Of a stretch of DNA of 64,000 nt, positions 54,762 through 64,000 are shown one piece after another. Both the position numbers and the translations under genes were made by a program. This DNA comes from Rhodospirillaceae bacterium (lineage in GTDB: Bacteria > Pseudomonadota > Alphaproteobacteria > Bin65): positions 108,280-172,279 of the forward strand of contig VXNK01000080.1 in assembly GCA_009840595.1 (NCBI GenBank). Reading direction: 5' to 3'. Under the pieces are notes generated by a model. That model did no database searches. It was not told the origin of the DNA and saw nothing but the letters and a program-made list of their open reading frames with translations. Numbering within the stretch: position 1 is the first letter of the stretch; every line of letters begins with the position of its first letter.

Positions 54762-56837
54762 CTACCCGTCCGTGCCCGTGCGCACGCCGGCGTCGAGCGA
54801 CCGGCGCATCTGCGTGCATTGCGCCATGGTTTCCGAACAGCGGCTGATCGGGTCGGTCATGTAGAAATTCCCGACCGGCGAGCGGAACGGTGCTGAATCC
54901 GGTGCAGCGTCGGAAATATCGCCGCCGAAGCCTTCCCATTCGGCCGGCACGACTTCGTCGACGGCGTCGAAAACCGGGTTGGCGTCGGCCAGCCGGGCGC
55001 GAACCTGGGCCAGCGAATCGTAGGGCAGCGTGCGTCCCGCCGCTTCCGAGAACGCGCGGATGATGGTCCAGTCCTCCCGCGCATCGCCGGGCGGGAAGAT
55101 GGCAAGCGCCGTCCGTTGCGGCCGGCCTTCCACATTCACATAGGTGGCGCTTTTCTCGGTGTAGGCCGCGCCCGGCAGGATAACGTCCGCCCGGCCAGCG
55201 CCGGCATCGCCGTGATGGCCCTGGTAGACCACGAACGCCTCGCCCAGCCGGTCCATATCGATCTCGTCCGCGCCGAGCAGCCAGACCAGGCCGATCTCGC
55301 CCGCCGCAGCACCGTCGAGGATCGCCGCGGTGTCGCGGCCGCCCGGTCCGGGCGCAAAGCCGAGATCGAGACCGCCGACCCGCGACGCCGCCGTGTGCAG
55401 GACGTTGAAGCCGTTCCAGCCGTCGCGCACCATGCCGAAGCGCTCGGCTGCCGCACGCGCCAGGCCGAGCATCTGCGCGCCGTCGTCGCGCGCCAGCACG
55501 CCGGGGCCGACGATCAGCATCGGCCGTTCGGCATCCTCCAGAACTTTCGCAAAACCGTGGTCGCCCCCGGCGAGCGCGGCCAGCGTCTCCGCGCCGGCGC
55601 CGAGATGATCGACGCGGTAGGTCAGGTCCGCCGGCTCGCCGATCAGGCCGATGCGGAAACCGCCGGCCCGCCAGCGCCGCCGGATGCGGGCGTTGAGCAC
55701 CGCGGCCTCGATCCGCGGGTTGGCGCCGATCAGCAGCAGGGCATCGGCCTCGTCGATTCCCGCGATCCCGCTGTTGAACAGGTAGCCGGCGCGCACCGCC
55801 GGATCGACCTTCGCCCCGTCCTGGCGGCAGTCGATATTCTCCGAGCCGCAGGCCGCAAACAGGTCCTTGAGCGCGATCATGGCCTCGCAGTCGGCCTGGT
55901 CGCCGACGATCGCCGCCATGCCCGCGCCGCCGGTCTCCGCGATCCGGTCGGCGATCGCGGCGAAGGCTTCGGACCAGGAGGCGGGCTCCAGCCTGCCGTC
56001 GCGGCGGACATAGGGCCGGTCCAGCCGCTGGCGTTTCAGCCCGTCGCAGGCGAAGCGCGTCTTGTCGGAAATCCACTCCTCGTTGATGTCGTCGTTGAGC
56101 CGCGGCAGCACGCGCATGACCTCGGCGCCGCGGCTGTCGACCCGGATGTTGGAGCCGACGGCGTCCATGACGTCGATCGATTCGGTCTTGCGCAGTTCCC
56201 ACGACCGCGCCGTGAAGGCGTAGGGCTTGGAGGTCAGTGCGCCGACCGGGCACAGGTCGATGACGTTGCCGGACAGTTCGGAAGTCAGCGAGCGTTCGAG
56301 ATAGGTCGCGATCTCCATATGCTCGCCGCGGTGCAGCGCGCCGATCTCCTCGACGCCGGCGACCTCCTCGGCGAAGCGGATGCAGCGGGTGCAATGGATG
56401 CAGCGGGTCATGATGGTCTTGACCAGCGGCCCCATTTCCTTGTCGTGGACCGCCCGCTTGTTCTCCTCGAAGCGCGTGCGGTCGTGGCCGTAGGCCATCG
56501 CCTGGTCCTGCAGGTCGCATTCGCCGCCCTGGTCGCAGATCGGGCAGTCGAGCGGATGGTTGATCAGCAGGAACTCCATCACGCCCTTGCGGGCCTTGAT
56601 CGTCTTCTCCGAATCGGTGAACACGACCATGCCATCCATGACCGGCTGGGCGCAGGACGCCACCGGCTTGGGCGCCTTCTCGACCTCGACCATGCACATG
56701 CGGCAGTTGCCGGCGATCGACAGCCGCTCGTGGAAGCAGAAATGCGGCACTTCCTTGCCGATCGACTGCAGCGCCTGGAACAGGGTCAGGCGCCCGTCGA
56801 CTTCGTACTCGCTGCCGTCAACGGTAATCGTCGCCAT
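54762..56837 (-). CDS. nuoG: NADH-quinone oxidoreductase subunit G
   Basis: MATITVDGSEYEVDGRLTLFQAL; CRMCMVEVEKAPKPVASCAQPV; start at 56837. Confidence 0.94.
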   Translation of the reverse strand: MATITVDGSEYEVDGRLTLFQALQSIGKEVPHFCFHERLSIAGNCRMCMVEVEKAPKPVASCAQPVMDGMVVFTDSEKTIKARKGVMEFLLINHPLDCPICDQGGECDLQDQAMAYGHDRTRFEENKRAVHDKEMGPLVKTIMTRCIHCTRCIRFAEEVAGVEEIGALHRGEHMEIATYLERSLTSELSGNVIDLCPVGALTSKPYAFTARSWELRKTESIDVMDAVGSNIRVDSRGAEVMRVLPRLNDDINEEWISDKTRFACDGLKRQRLDRPYVRRDGRLEPASWSEAFAAIADRIAETGGAGMAAIVGDQADCEAMIALKDLFAACGSENIDCRQDGAKVDPAVRAGYLFNSGIAGIDEADALLLIGANPRIEAAVLNARIRRRWRAGGFRIGLIGEPADLTYRVDHLGAGAETLAALAGGDHGFAKVLEDAERPMLIVGPGVLARDDGAQMLGLARAAAERFGMVRDGWNGFNVLHTAASRVGGLDLGFAPGPGGRDTAAILDGAAAGEIGLVWLLGADEIDMDRLGEAFVVYQGHHGDAGAGRADVILPGAAYTEKSATYVNVEGRPQRTALAIFPPGDAREDWTIIRAFSEAAGRTLPYDSLAQVRARLADANPVFDAVDEVVPAEWEGFGGDISDAAPDSAPFRSPVGNFYMTDPISRCSETMAQCTQMRRSLDAGVRTGTDG

Positions 56838-56842
56838 CGCGC

Positions 56843-58126
56843 TTACGCCGCTACCTTGCGTTCGAGGATCCGGCGCTCCAGTTCGGGCCGGAAATGCCGG
56901 ATCAGCCCCTGGATCGGCCAGGCCGCCGCGTCGCCGAGGGCGCAGATCGTGTGGCCCTCGACCTGGTAGGTCACCTCTTCCAGCATGTCGATTTCGCCGA
57001 TATCGGCCTCGCCGCGCACCAGCCGCGTCATGACGCGCCACATCCAGCCGGTGCCCTCGCGGCACGGCGTACACTGGCCGCAGCTTTCGTGCATGTAGAA
57101 TTTCGACAGGCGGCAGATCGCGTTCACGATATCGGTCGACTTGTCCATCACGATGACCGCTGCGGTGCCGAGGCCGGATTTGAGGCCGGCCAGCGTGTCG
57201 AAATCCATCGGCAGGTCCTGGCAGGTGTCGGCCGGCAGGCAGGGCACCGAGGAGCCGCCGGGAATGACGGCGAGCAGGTTGTCCCAGCCGCCGCGTACGC
57301 CGCCGGCATGTTTGTCGATCAGCTCGCGGAACGGGATGCCCATCGCCTCTTCGACGTTGCACGGCGTGTTCACATGGCCTGAAATGCAGAACAGCTTGGT
57401 GCCGGTGTTGCGCGCGTCGCGCCCGATGCCGGCGAACCAGGCGGCGCCGCGGCGCAGGATCGTCGGCACGACGGCGATGGATTCGACGTTGTTGACCGTG
57501 GTCGGGCAGCCGTAGAGGCCGGCATTGGCCGGAAACGGCGGCTTGAGGCGCGGCTGGCCCTTCTTGCCTTCCAGGCTCTCCAGCAGCGCCGTCTCCTCGC
57601 CGCAGATATAGGCGCCGGCCCCCCGGTGGACGTGGATATCAAAGTCCCAGCCCGAACCGGCGGCGTTCCTGCCGATCAGTCCGGCCCCGTAGGCCTGGTC
57701 GACGGCGGCCTGCAGGCATTCCGCCTCGCGATAGAACTCGCCGCGGACATAGATGTAGGCCGCATTCGCGCCCATGGCGAAACCGGCGATCAGGCAGCCT
57801 TCGATCAGCTTGTGCGGGTCGTGGCGCATGATGTCCCGGTCCTTGCAGGTGCCGGGCTCCGATTCGTCCGCGTTGACGACCAGATAGTGCGGGCGGCCGT
57901 CGCGCTTGTCGTCCGGCGGCATGAAGGACCATTTGAGGCCGGTCGGGAAGCCGGCGCCGCCCCGACCGCGCAGGCCCGATTCCTTGACCTGCTGGCAGAT
58001 CCAGGCGCGGCCCTGCTTGAGAAACCAGGCCGTCTGGTCCCAGTCGCCGCGCCGGCGCGCGCCTTCGAGGCCCCAGTCCTCGAAGCCGTAGAGGTTGGTG
58101 AAGATGCGGTCGCGGTCCTGGAGCAT
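56843..58126 (-). CDS. nuoF: NADH-quinone oxidoreductase subunit F
   Basis: [36 protein letters not shown]; start at 58126. Confidence 0.95.
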   Translation of the reverse strand: MLQDRDRIFTNLYGFEDWGLEGARRRGDWDQTAWFLKQGRAWICQQVKESGLRGRGGAGFPTGLKWSFMPPDDKRDGRPHYLVVNADESEPGTCKDRDIMRHDPHKLIEGCLIAGFAMGANAAYIYVRGEFYREAECLQAAVDQAYGAGLIGRNAAGSGWDFDIHVHRGAGAYICGEETALLESLEGKKGQPRLKPPFPANAGLYGCPTTVNNVESIAVVPTILRRGAAWFAGIGRDARNTGTKLFCISGHVNTPCNVEEAMGIPFRELIDKHAGGVRGGWDNLLAVIPGGSSVPCLPADTCQDLPMDFDTLAGLKSGLGTAAVIVMDKSTDIVNAICRLSKFYMHESCGQCTPCREGTGWMWRVMTRLVRGEADIGEIDMLEEVTYQVEGHTICALGDAAAWPIQGLIRHFRPELERRILERKVAA

Positions 58127-59070
58127 CAGGCGCCGCCCTCCCCCGCTTCGGCCAGCGCCGCGGCCTGCGCGATCCAGTCGTCGCGCTCGATCCGGCCGCC
58201 CAGTTTCAACGCGTCGTTCACCCACGCCCTCTGATCCGGCGTCCAGGCCGCGACCTGGTCGAAATGGAAAATCCCGATGCCGTGCAACGCACTCTCGATC
58301 TTCGGGCCGAGACCCTTGATGCCGGTCAGCGCGTCCGCCTTGCCGCCGCGCGGCGCATCGAGCGCGGGCGGACGGGCGGCCCCAACGGGCGGCTCGGCGG
58401 CGGGTGGCTCGGCGGCGACCGCCGACGGCGCGCCGTAGACCGCCGCCGGATCGAAGCGCACCGGCGGCGGCACGTCGAGCAGGGTCAGCGCGCCGCCTTC
58501 GGGCTCCGAGGAGCGGCGGCCGGCCAGGGATCCAACCGGCAGGTCGTCGCCGTTCTTCAGGGCGCGCAGGACGGCGGCGAAATCCTCGTAGCTCAGGTCT
58601 TCCACGAAATCGTCGTTCACCTGGACCATCGGCGCGTTCACGCAGGCGCCCAGGCACTCAACCTCGGTGCAGGTGAACTGCCCGTCGTCGCTGGTTTCGC
58701 CGGGGCCGATGCCGACCTCGTCGCGGATGGCGCGGAACACCTCGCCGGCGCCGCGAATCATGCAGGGCGTCGTACCGCAGACCTGGAGATGGAACGTCCC
58801 GACCGGCGCGAGGTTGATCATCGTGTAGAAGGTCGCGACCTCCATCACGCGGATCTTCGCCATGCCGAGCCGCCCGGCGATATGCTCGATGGCGGCCCGG
58901 GGCACCCAGCCGCCATGCTGGCGCTGCGCCAGGTCGAGCAGCGGCAGGACGGCGCTGGCCTGCCGGCCCTCCGGATAGCGGGCGACCGCCTTCTCGGCCG
59001 CATCGGCGTGGGCGCCGTCGAAGGCGAAGCTGTCGGGCTGCTCCAAGGCCACGGGAGACGGTCCGCTCAC
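58126..59070 (-). CDS. nuoE: NADH-quinone oxidoreductase subunit E with C-terminal HhH-like extension
   Basis: 24-kDa subunit [12 protein letters not shown]...[13 protein letters not shown]-terminal [30 protein letters not shown]. Confidence 0.93.
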   Translation of the reverse strand: MSGPSPVALEQPDSFAFDGAHADAAEKAVARYPEGRQASAVLPLLDLAQRQHGGWVPRAAIEHIAGRLGMAKIRVMEVATFYTMINLAPVGTFHLQVCGTTPCMIRGAGEVFRAIRDEVGIGPGETSDDGQFTCTEVECLGACVNAPMVQVNDDFVEDLSYEDFAAVLRALKNGDDLPVGSLAGRRSSEPEGGALTLLDVPPPVRFDPAAVYGAPSAVAAEPPAAEPPVGAARPPALDAPRGGKADALTGIKGLGPKIESALHGIGIFHFDQVAAWTPDQRAWVNDALKLGGRIERDDWIAQAAALAEAGEGGA

Positions 59071-60326
59071 CGGTCGACCTCGCCGAATACGACGTCCATG
59101 GAGCCGACGATGGCGCAGACGTCCGCCAGCATGTGACCCCTGGACATGAAATCGGTCGCCTGGAGATGGGCGAAACCCGGCGCCCGGATCTTGCAGCGGT
59201 AGGGCTTATTGGTGCCGTCGGCGACCAGATAGACGCCGAATTCGCCCTTCGGCGCCTCGACCGCCGTGTAGGTCTCGCCGGCCGGAACGCGATAGCCCTC
59301 GGTGTAGAGCTTGAAATGGTGGATCAGCGCTTCCATGGAGCGTTTCATTTCGCCCCGTTTCGGCGGCGTCACCTTGTTGTCGTCGGCCGCCACCGGCCCG
59401 TCGAGCGTCTCCAGCCTGTCGAGCGCCTGGTCGACGATGCGCAGGCTCTGGCGAATCTCCTCGACGCGCACGAGGTAGCGGTCATAGCAATCGCCGTTCC
59501 GGCCGACCGGGATGTCGAAGTCGTACGCTTCGTAGCCGTCGTAGGGCTGCGCCTTGCGCAGGTCCCAGGCGAGGCCGGAGGCGCGCAGCATCGGGCCGGA
59601 AAATCCCCAGTCCAGCGCGTCCCTGGCGTCGACGACGCCGATATCCACCGAACGCTGCTTGAAGATGCGGTTCTCGGTCAGCAGCGCTTCGATATCGTCG
59701 ATCACCTTCGGGAACGCCGCGCGCCAGTCGCGGATGTCGTCGGCCAGGCCCGCCGGCAGGTCCCGGTGCACGCCGCCGGGCCGGAAATAGGCCGCGTGGA
59801 GCCGGGCGCCGCACACCCGCTCGTAGAAGCCCATCAGCTTCTCGCGCTCCTCGAACGCCCACAGGAACGGGGTCAGCGCGCCGACATCCATGGCATAGGC
59901 CGGCACGTTCAGCAGATGGTTGAGCACCCGGCCGATCTCGGCGTAGAGCACGCGGATCGCCTGGCCGCGCGGCGGCGCCTCGATGCCCAGCAGCTTCTCC
60001 GTCGCCAGGGCAAAGGCATGCTCCTGGTTCATCGGCGCGACATAGTCGAGCCGGTCGAAATAGGGCACGGCCTGGAGATAGGTCTTGTGCTCGATCAGCT
60101 TCTCGGTGCCGCGGTGCAGCAGGCCGATATGGGGATCGGCGCGCTCGACGATCTCGCCGTCCATCTCCAGCACCAGGCGCAGGACGCCGTGGGCCGCCGG
60201 ATGCTGCGGCCCGAAATTCAGGTTGAGATTCTTGATCTCGACATCGCCGGGGCCGGGCCCAGGGCCGGACCTAGAGCCGGACCTGAGATCGCCCGGCGCA
60301 GCGGCCGCCGTCCGTCCGTCCGGCAT
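59067..60326 (-). CDS. nuoD: NADH-quinone oxidoreductase subunit D
   Basis: [43 protein letters not shown]. Confidence 0.95.
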   Translation of the reverse strand: MPDGRTAAAAPGDLRSGSRSGPGPGPGDVEIKNLNLNFGPQHPAAHGVLRLVLEMDGEIVERADPHIGLLHRGTEKLIEHKTYLQAVPYFDRLDYVAPMNQEHAFALATEKLLGIEAPPRGQAIRVLYAEIGRVLNHLLNVPAYAMDVGALTPFLWAFEEREKLMGFYERVCGARLHAAYFRPGGVHRDLPAGLADDIRDWRAAFPKVIDDIEALLTENRIFKQRSVDIGVVDARDALDWGFSGPMLRASGLAWDLRKAQPYDGYEAYDFDIPVGRNGDCYDRYLVRVEEIRQSLRIVDQALDRLETLDGPVAADDNKVTPPKRGEMKRSMEALIHHFKLYTEGYRVPAGETYTAVEAPKGEFGVYLVADGTNKPYRCKIRAPGFAHLQATDFMSRGHMLADVCAIVGSMDVVFGEVDR

Positions 60327-60330
60327 TCCC

Positions 60331-60966
60331 TCAACCCTCCGCCGCGCCCGCCGGCGCGGCCTTCTCGTCGCCCGGCGCAACCGGCGGCAGACCGCGGGTC
60401 ATGCCTTCCCAGGGCGAGAGAAAATCGAAAGTCCGGTAGTCCTGCTGCAGCGTCACCGGCTCGTAGACCACGCGCTTCTGCTCCTCGTCGTAGCGCACCT
60501 CGACGAAGCCGGTGAGCGGGAAATCCTTGCGCAGCGGATGGCCGTCGAAGCCGTAATCGGTCAGCAGGCGGCGCAGGTCGGGATTGTCGGAGAAATAGAT
60601 GCCGTACAGGTCCCACGTCTCGCGCTCGAACCAGCCGGCGGTGCTGAAGACCTCCGCGACCGACGGCACCGGCGTCTCCTCGTCGGTCCGGACCTTGACC
60701 CGGCAGCGCAGGTTCGCGGTGACGCTCAGCAAGTTGTAGACCACGTCGAAGCGCTGCTCGCGCGCCGGCCAGTCGACGCCGCAGAGATCGACCAGGCAGG
60801 TGAAGGCGCAGTTCGGATCGTCGCGCAGCCGGGTCAGCACCTTGACGATCGCCGCCCGGCCGACCGTCAGGCACAGTTCGCCGTGCACGATGTCCGCCTC
60901 GGTCGCCTCCTGGGGCAGGACGGCGAGAACGTGCTCTTTCAGTTCGTTGAGCGCTTCGAGGGTCAT
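60331..60966 (-). CDS. nuoC: NADH-quinone oxidoreductase subunit C
   Basis: [42 protein letters not shown]. Confidence 0.95.
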   Translation of the reverse strand: MTLEALNELKEHVLAVLPQEATEADIVHGELCLTVGRAAIVKVLTRLRDDPNCAFTCLVDLCGVDWPAREQRFDVVYNLLSVTANLRCRVKVRTDEETPVPSVAEVFSTAGWFERETWDLYGIYFSDNPDLRRLLTDYGFDGHPLRKDFPLTGFVEVRYDEEQKRVVYEPVTLQQDYRTFDFLSPWEGMTRGLPPVAPGDEKAAPAGAAEG

Positions 60967-60987
60967 CGGCTGCCGGGGTTCTTCGGG

Positions 60988-61527
60988 CTACCGGACGAAG
61001 CTCGCCGTGCGGCGGATCTTTTTCTGGAGTTGCAGAACGCCGTAGAGCAGCGCTTCGGCGGTCGGCGGGCAGCCGGGGACATAGACGTCGACCGGCACGA
61101 TCCGGTCGCAGCCGCGGACCACCGAATAGGAATAGTGGTAATAGCCGCCGCCGTTGGCGCAGGAGCCCATCGAGATCACCCAGCGCGGCTCGGCCATCTG
61201 GTCGTAGACCCGGCGCAGCGCCGGCGCCATCTTGTTGGTCAGCGTCCCGGCGACGATCATCACGTCGGACTGGCGCGGGCTGGGAAAGAAGACGGTGCCG
61301 AACCGGTCGAGATCGTAGCGGCTGGCGCCGGTGTGCATCATCTCCACGGCGCAGCAGGCCAGGCCGAAGGTCATCGGCCAGAGCGAACCGGACTGGGCCC
61401 AGCCGACCAGCGAATCCAGGCTGGAAACGACGAAGCCCTTGGACTGGAATTCCTTGTCCAGGAAGGCGTCCAGCTCCGGCAGTCCGGCAGGGGTGCCCGC
61501 CGTGCTTTCGGGGGCGGCTACTCCCAT
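60988..61527 (-). CDS. nuoB: NADH-quinone oxidoreductase subunit B
   Basis: [45 protein letters not shown]. Confidence 0.95.
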   Translation of the reverse strand: MGVAAPESTAGTPAGLPELDAFLDKEFQSKGFVVSSLDSLVGWAQSGSLWPMTFGLACCAVEMMHTGASRYDLDRFGTVFFPSPRQSDVMIVAGTLTNKMAPALRRVYDQMAEPRWVISMGSCANGGGYYHYSYSVVRGCDRIVPVDVYVPGCPPTAEALLYGVLQLQKKIRRTASFVR

Positions 61528-61883
61528 TCCAGCGCCCCCTTCTTCCATTCGTAGACGAAGCCGACGGTCAGGATGACGAGGAACACGACCATCGACCAGA
61601 AGCCGAAATGCTGCGTCTCCGAGAGCGTGATCGCCCAGGGGAACAGGAAGGCGACTTCGAGGTCGAAGATGATGAACAGGATCGCGACGAGATAGAAGCG
61701 CACGTCGAACTGGCCGCGCGAATCCTCGAAGGCGTCGAAGCCGCATTCGTAGGCGGCGAGCTTCTCGGAATAGGGCTTTTGCCGGGCCAGCACCCAGGAG
61801 GCGGCCACCATCGCCAGCGCCAGTCCCAGAGCGATGCCCAGAAAGATGACGATCGGCAGATATTCGGCAAGGATGTCGCTCAT
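61518..61883 (-). CDS. nuoA: NADH-quinone oxidoreductase subunit A
   Basis: [44 protein letters not shown]. Confidence 0.95.
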   Translation of the reverse strand: MSDILAEYLPIVIFLGIALGLALAMVAASWVLARQKPYSEKLAAYECGFDAFEDSRGQFDVRFYLVAILFIIFDLEVAFLFPWAITLSETQHFGFWSMVVFLVILTVGFVYEWKKGALEWE

Positions 61884-62113
61884 CTGTCCCGCAAGGGTTG
61901 CCTCGATCTACGACCCGGCGCAGCGGCATTTTCCTGCTCGCCGCGCGCGCTTCCGCCTGCCCGCACCTGACCGGACGGGCCGGTTATAGGGCCGGGGGTT
62001 TTCTTTGCATAGCCTTAGCACGATCCCGCCCGGCCGCACAGCCGGCGCACGGCCGCGGCGCGGCAAAACTTTCGTGAGCGCGTTCTTCGCCGATGCGGAA
62101 GCCGGGGGCGGAA

Positions 62114-62191
62114 TGGCGGGAGTGACGGGACTCGAACCCGCGGCCTCTGGCGTGACAGGCCAGCGCTCTAACCAAACTGAGCTACACCCCC
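62114..62191 (-). tRNA. tRNA-Asp (anticodon GTC)
   Basis: GGGGGTGTAGCTCAGTTTGGTTAGAGCGCTGGCCTGTCACGCCAGAGGCCGCGGGTTCGAGTCCCGTCACTCCCGCCA; cloverleaf with CTGTCAC anticodon loop, G73 and encoded CCA. Confidence 0.95.
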
Positions 62192-62411
62192 GCAGCAGGC
62201 GCGGCGCGCGGCCGGCCCGAGGCCCGAAAACGCCCCGGAATACGGTCCCCGATTGCGCCGTTGCAGAGCGCGGCATGTAGGGCAGCCCCCGGCGGCTGTC
62301 AAGCAAGCGTCCCGGGGCTGCGGGGGGCCGCCGTGCTATCCTGTTAGAGGCGCCCGCAAAAGCCTACGCATGCACGAAGGCGACGGCTGCCGCATACCCG
62401 CCGTAAACGGA

Positions 62412-62627
62412 TTACCGCCAACCCTCCCGGAGGCGTTTGACATAAGCGTCGGCATCCTCGTCCTGCCAAATCTCCTTGCCGAGCCCCCGCAGCGACAGAA
62501 TCGGATCGCCGCGGTATGCCGCAGGAGCCTTCCGGCCCGCACGTTGACATCGCAACAGCCCAATTCCGGCCTGGACCGAACCGGTGAAGGATTTGATCGC
62601 AATGCGTATGGTTCGCAGCCGGTTCAT
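62412..62627 (-). CDS. Small antitoxin-like/hypothetical protein
   Basis: GDPILSLRGLGKEIWQDEDADAYVKRLREGWR* C-terminus resembles orphan VapB-like proteins. Confidence 0.45.
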   Translation of the reverse strand: MNRLRTIRIAIKSFTGSVQAGIGLLRCQRAGRKAPAAYRGDPILSLRGLGKEIWQDEDADAYVKRLREGWR

Positions 62628-62708
62628 ATTGGCAACAATAGTCGCGGCCGACGCTGTTGCAATCGCCGCCGCGGCGGAACCGGCGCCTGCAAGCCTGAAA
62701 CGCGTTCG

Positions 62709-63473
62709 CTATTCCGCGCCCGCTCGTTCGACCCGTTCGGCGAAGCGCCGGCGGGCCGGGGGCAGTTGGCGGTCGTGGGGCGCGAAGACGTGGCGCTCGA
62801 GGAAATGGCCGCTCAGCTTCAGCCCGTCGGCGATGTCGGGCCAGGAGGCCGCCGCCGGCCCGGCTCCCGTCGCGGTCCCGGCCGCGACATCGGCCCCGCC
62901 GTTGAGGAAATCCGGCAGGCGCAGCAGCTTTTCGGCATAGGGCGCGCCGGCGGACAGGCTGACGGCCCGGCCGCTTTTCGGCGAGACCCAGGCCAGCCGG
63001 TCGTTGCGGCCGGTGGCGGCGCAGCGCTCCAGGTCGAGCCCGAAGCCGAGTTCGCCGAGCAGCGCGATCTCCCAGGCGACATAGGCCTCGCCCCAGTCTT
63101 CGCGCTCCAGCGCCTCGAGCAGCGCCAGCAGGCCGCGATAGACGGCCGGCGCCGGCGCGCGCTCCGGCAGCGCCGCCTCGGCGACGGCGCAGGCGGCGGC
63201 GATCCCGGCGAGGCGCAGCGGATCGGCGATCCAGTGCCCGGCCCGGCCGGTTACGAGTTCCGCTTTCACCGTGCCGAGATGTTCGGCGAGCCGGCCGCGC
63301 CAAGTCGCCCGGACGCCGTTGCCCGGCTGATAGACCGGCCTTTGGCGCTTCGAGGCGCCGCCGCGGACGAGACCGGCATGGCGGCCGTGCTCCGCCGTCA
63401 GAAGCTGCACCACCAGCCCGCCCTCGCCATGCGGCCGGGCCGCCAGCACAATGGCGTCGTCGGTCCATTCCAT
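62709..63473 (-). CDS. recO: DNA repair protein RecO
   Basis: MEWTDDAIVLAARPHGEGGLVVQLLTAEHGRHAGLVRGGASKRQRPVYQPGNGV. Confidence 0.93.
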   Translation of the reverse strand: MEWTDDAIVLAARPHGEGGLVVQLLTAEHGRHAGLVRGGASKRQRPVYQPGNGVRATWRGRLAEHLGTVKAELVTGRAGHWIADPLRLAGIAAACAVAEAALPERAPAPAVYRGLLALLEALEREDWGEAYVAWEIALLGELGFGLDLERCAATGRNDRLAWVSPKSGRAVSLSAGAPYAEKLLRLPDFLNGGADVAAGTATGAGPAAASWPDIADGLKLSGHFLERHVFAPHDRQLPPARRRFAERVERAGAE

Positions 63474-63559
63474 AGCGGAAGATATGGCGCGCGGCGGTGG
63501 GTGGCGGCAATACCGTGATGGTGCCGTCTGTGGCTGCAGGATGAAGCGAAGAACGCTGA

Positions 63560-63940
63560 GGAGCGCCCGTTGACTGGCAGGACTGGGCGGATTTCGGCTT
63601 CACCCTCCCTGAGGCCGCCCCAGCGGCCCGAGAGGCAGTTTACAGGATCATACTGAATGCGGCGGGCACACCGCCAGCCATCTTCAGCGAAGTCCGTACT
63701 GAGGACAAGTGGGAAGCCTTGCGCCAGTTTCTCCACGCCACACTTCAGCTGTCCGCCAGAGTAATCGAGGCCGAAGCGAAGGCGAAGCTGAGGGCATCAC
63801 TCCGGTCCGACATCGCCGAACTGCACGCCAGCGACGTGCAGGGCCGCGCCAGAGCGTTTCAGAGTATGGTGACGGGCGGAATGGACCCCGACAAGTCGGC
63901 GGCGCTGTCCAGCCTGCTGGAAGCAGAGGAGTCCGACTGA
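63560..63940 (+). pseudogene. 5'-truncated phage-like structural gene fragment (possibly portal C-terminus)
   Basis: Open frame without usable upstream start: DWQDWADFGFTLPEAAPAAREAVYRIILNAAGTPPAIFSEVRTEDKWEALRQFLHATLQLSARVIEAEAKAKL...ASDVQGRARAFQSMVTGGMDPDKSAALSSLLEAEESD*. Confidence 0.35.
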
Positions 63941-64000
63941 TGTTCAACGTAAGCGTCCGGTCTGACCGCCCGAGCGGGATCAGGCGTCAGCTTGCCGATC

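Overview
Alphaproteobacterial (Rhodospirillales-like, high GC) chromosome segment. The backbone is mostly housekeeping: acyl-CoA metabolism, pyruvate dehydrogenase genes pdhA/B/C and lpdA, eno, kdsA, a Zn/Mn-type ABC importer, dnaE, lol genes, proS, RNase J, coaX, birA, a full nuoA-N operon, tRNA-Asp and recO. Accessory material lies at about 4.3-5.1 kb (PrlF/YhaV TA), 11.8-13.4 kb (AbrB/PIN TA cluster with a toxin relic), 15.3-18.7 kb (a 2.1 kb TA cargo between two near-identical 381-bp copies of the lpdA 3' end), 31.9-34.0 kb (phased heptamer arrays, an SOS-type box, tandemly duplicated small membrane/coiled-coil genes) and 34.2-36.0 kb (an AT-richer island). The most exciting element is the 34.2-36.0 kb island. 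It has a 312-aa reverse transcriptase with retron hallmarks (NAxxH, YQDD, ITG), a small XRE-type HTH gene upstream, and a non-coding stretch with nested inverted repeats arranged like an msr-msd (a1/a2-like 9-bp arms 125 nt apart). An unannotated 50-aa cationic/hydrophobic ORF there has a strong Shine-Dalgarno inside one of the stems. All calls are from reading the sequence; no database search was run.
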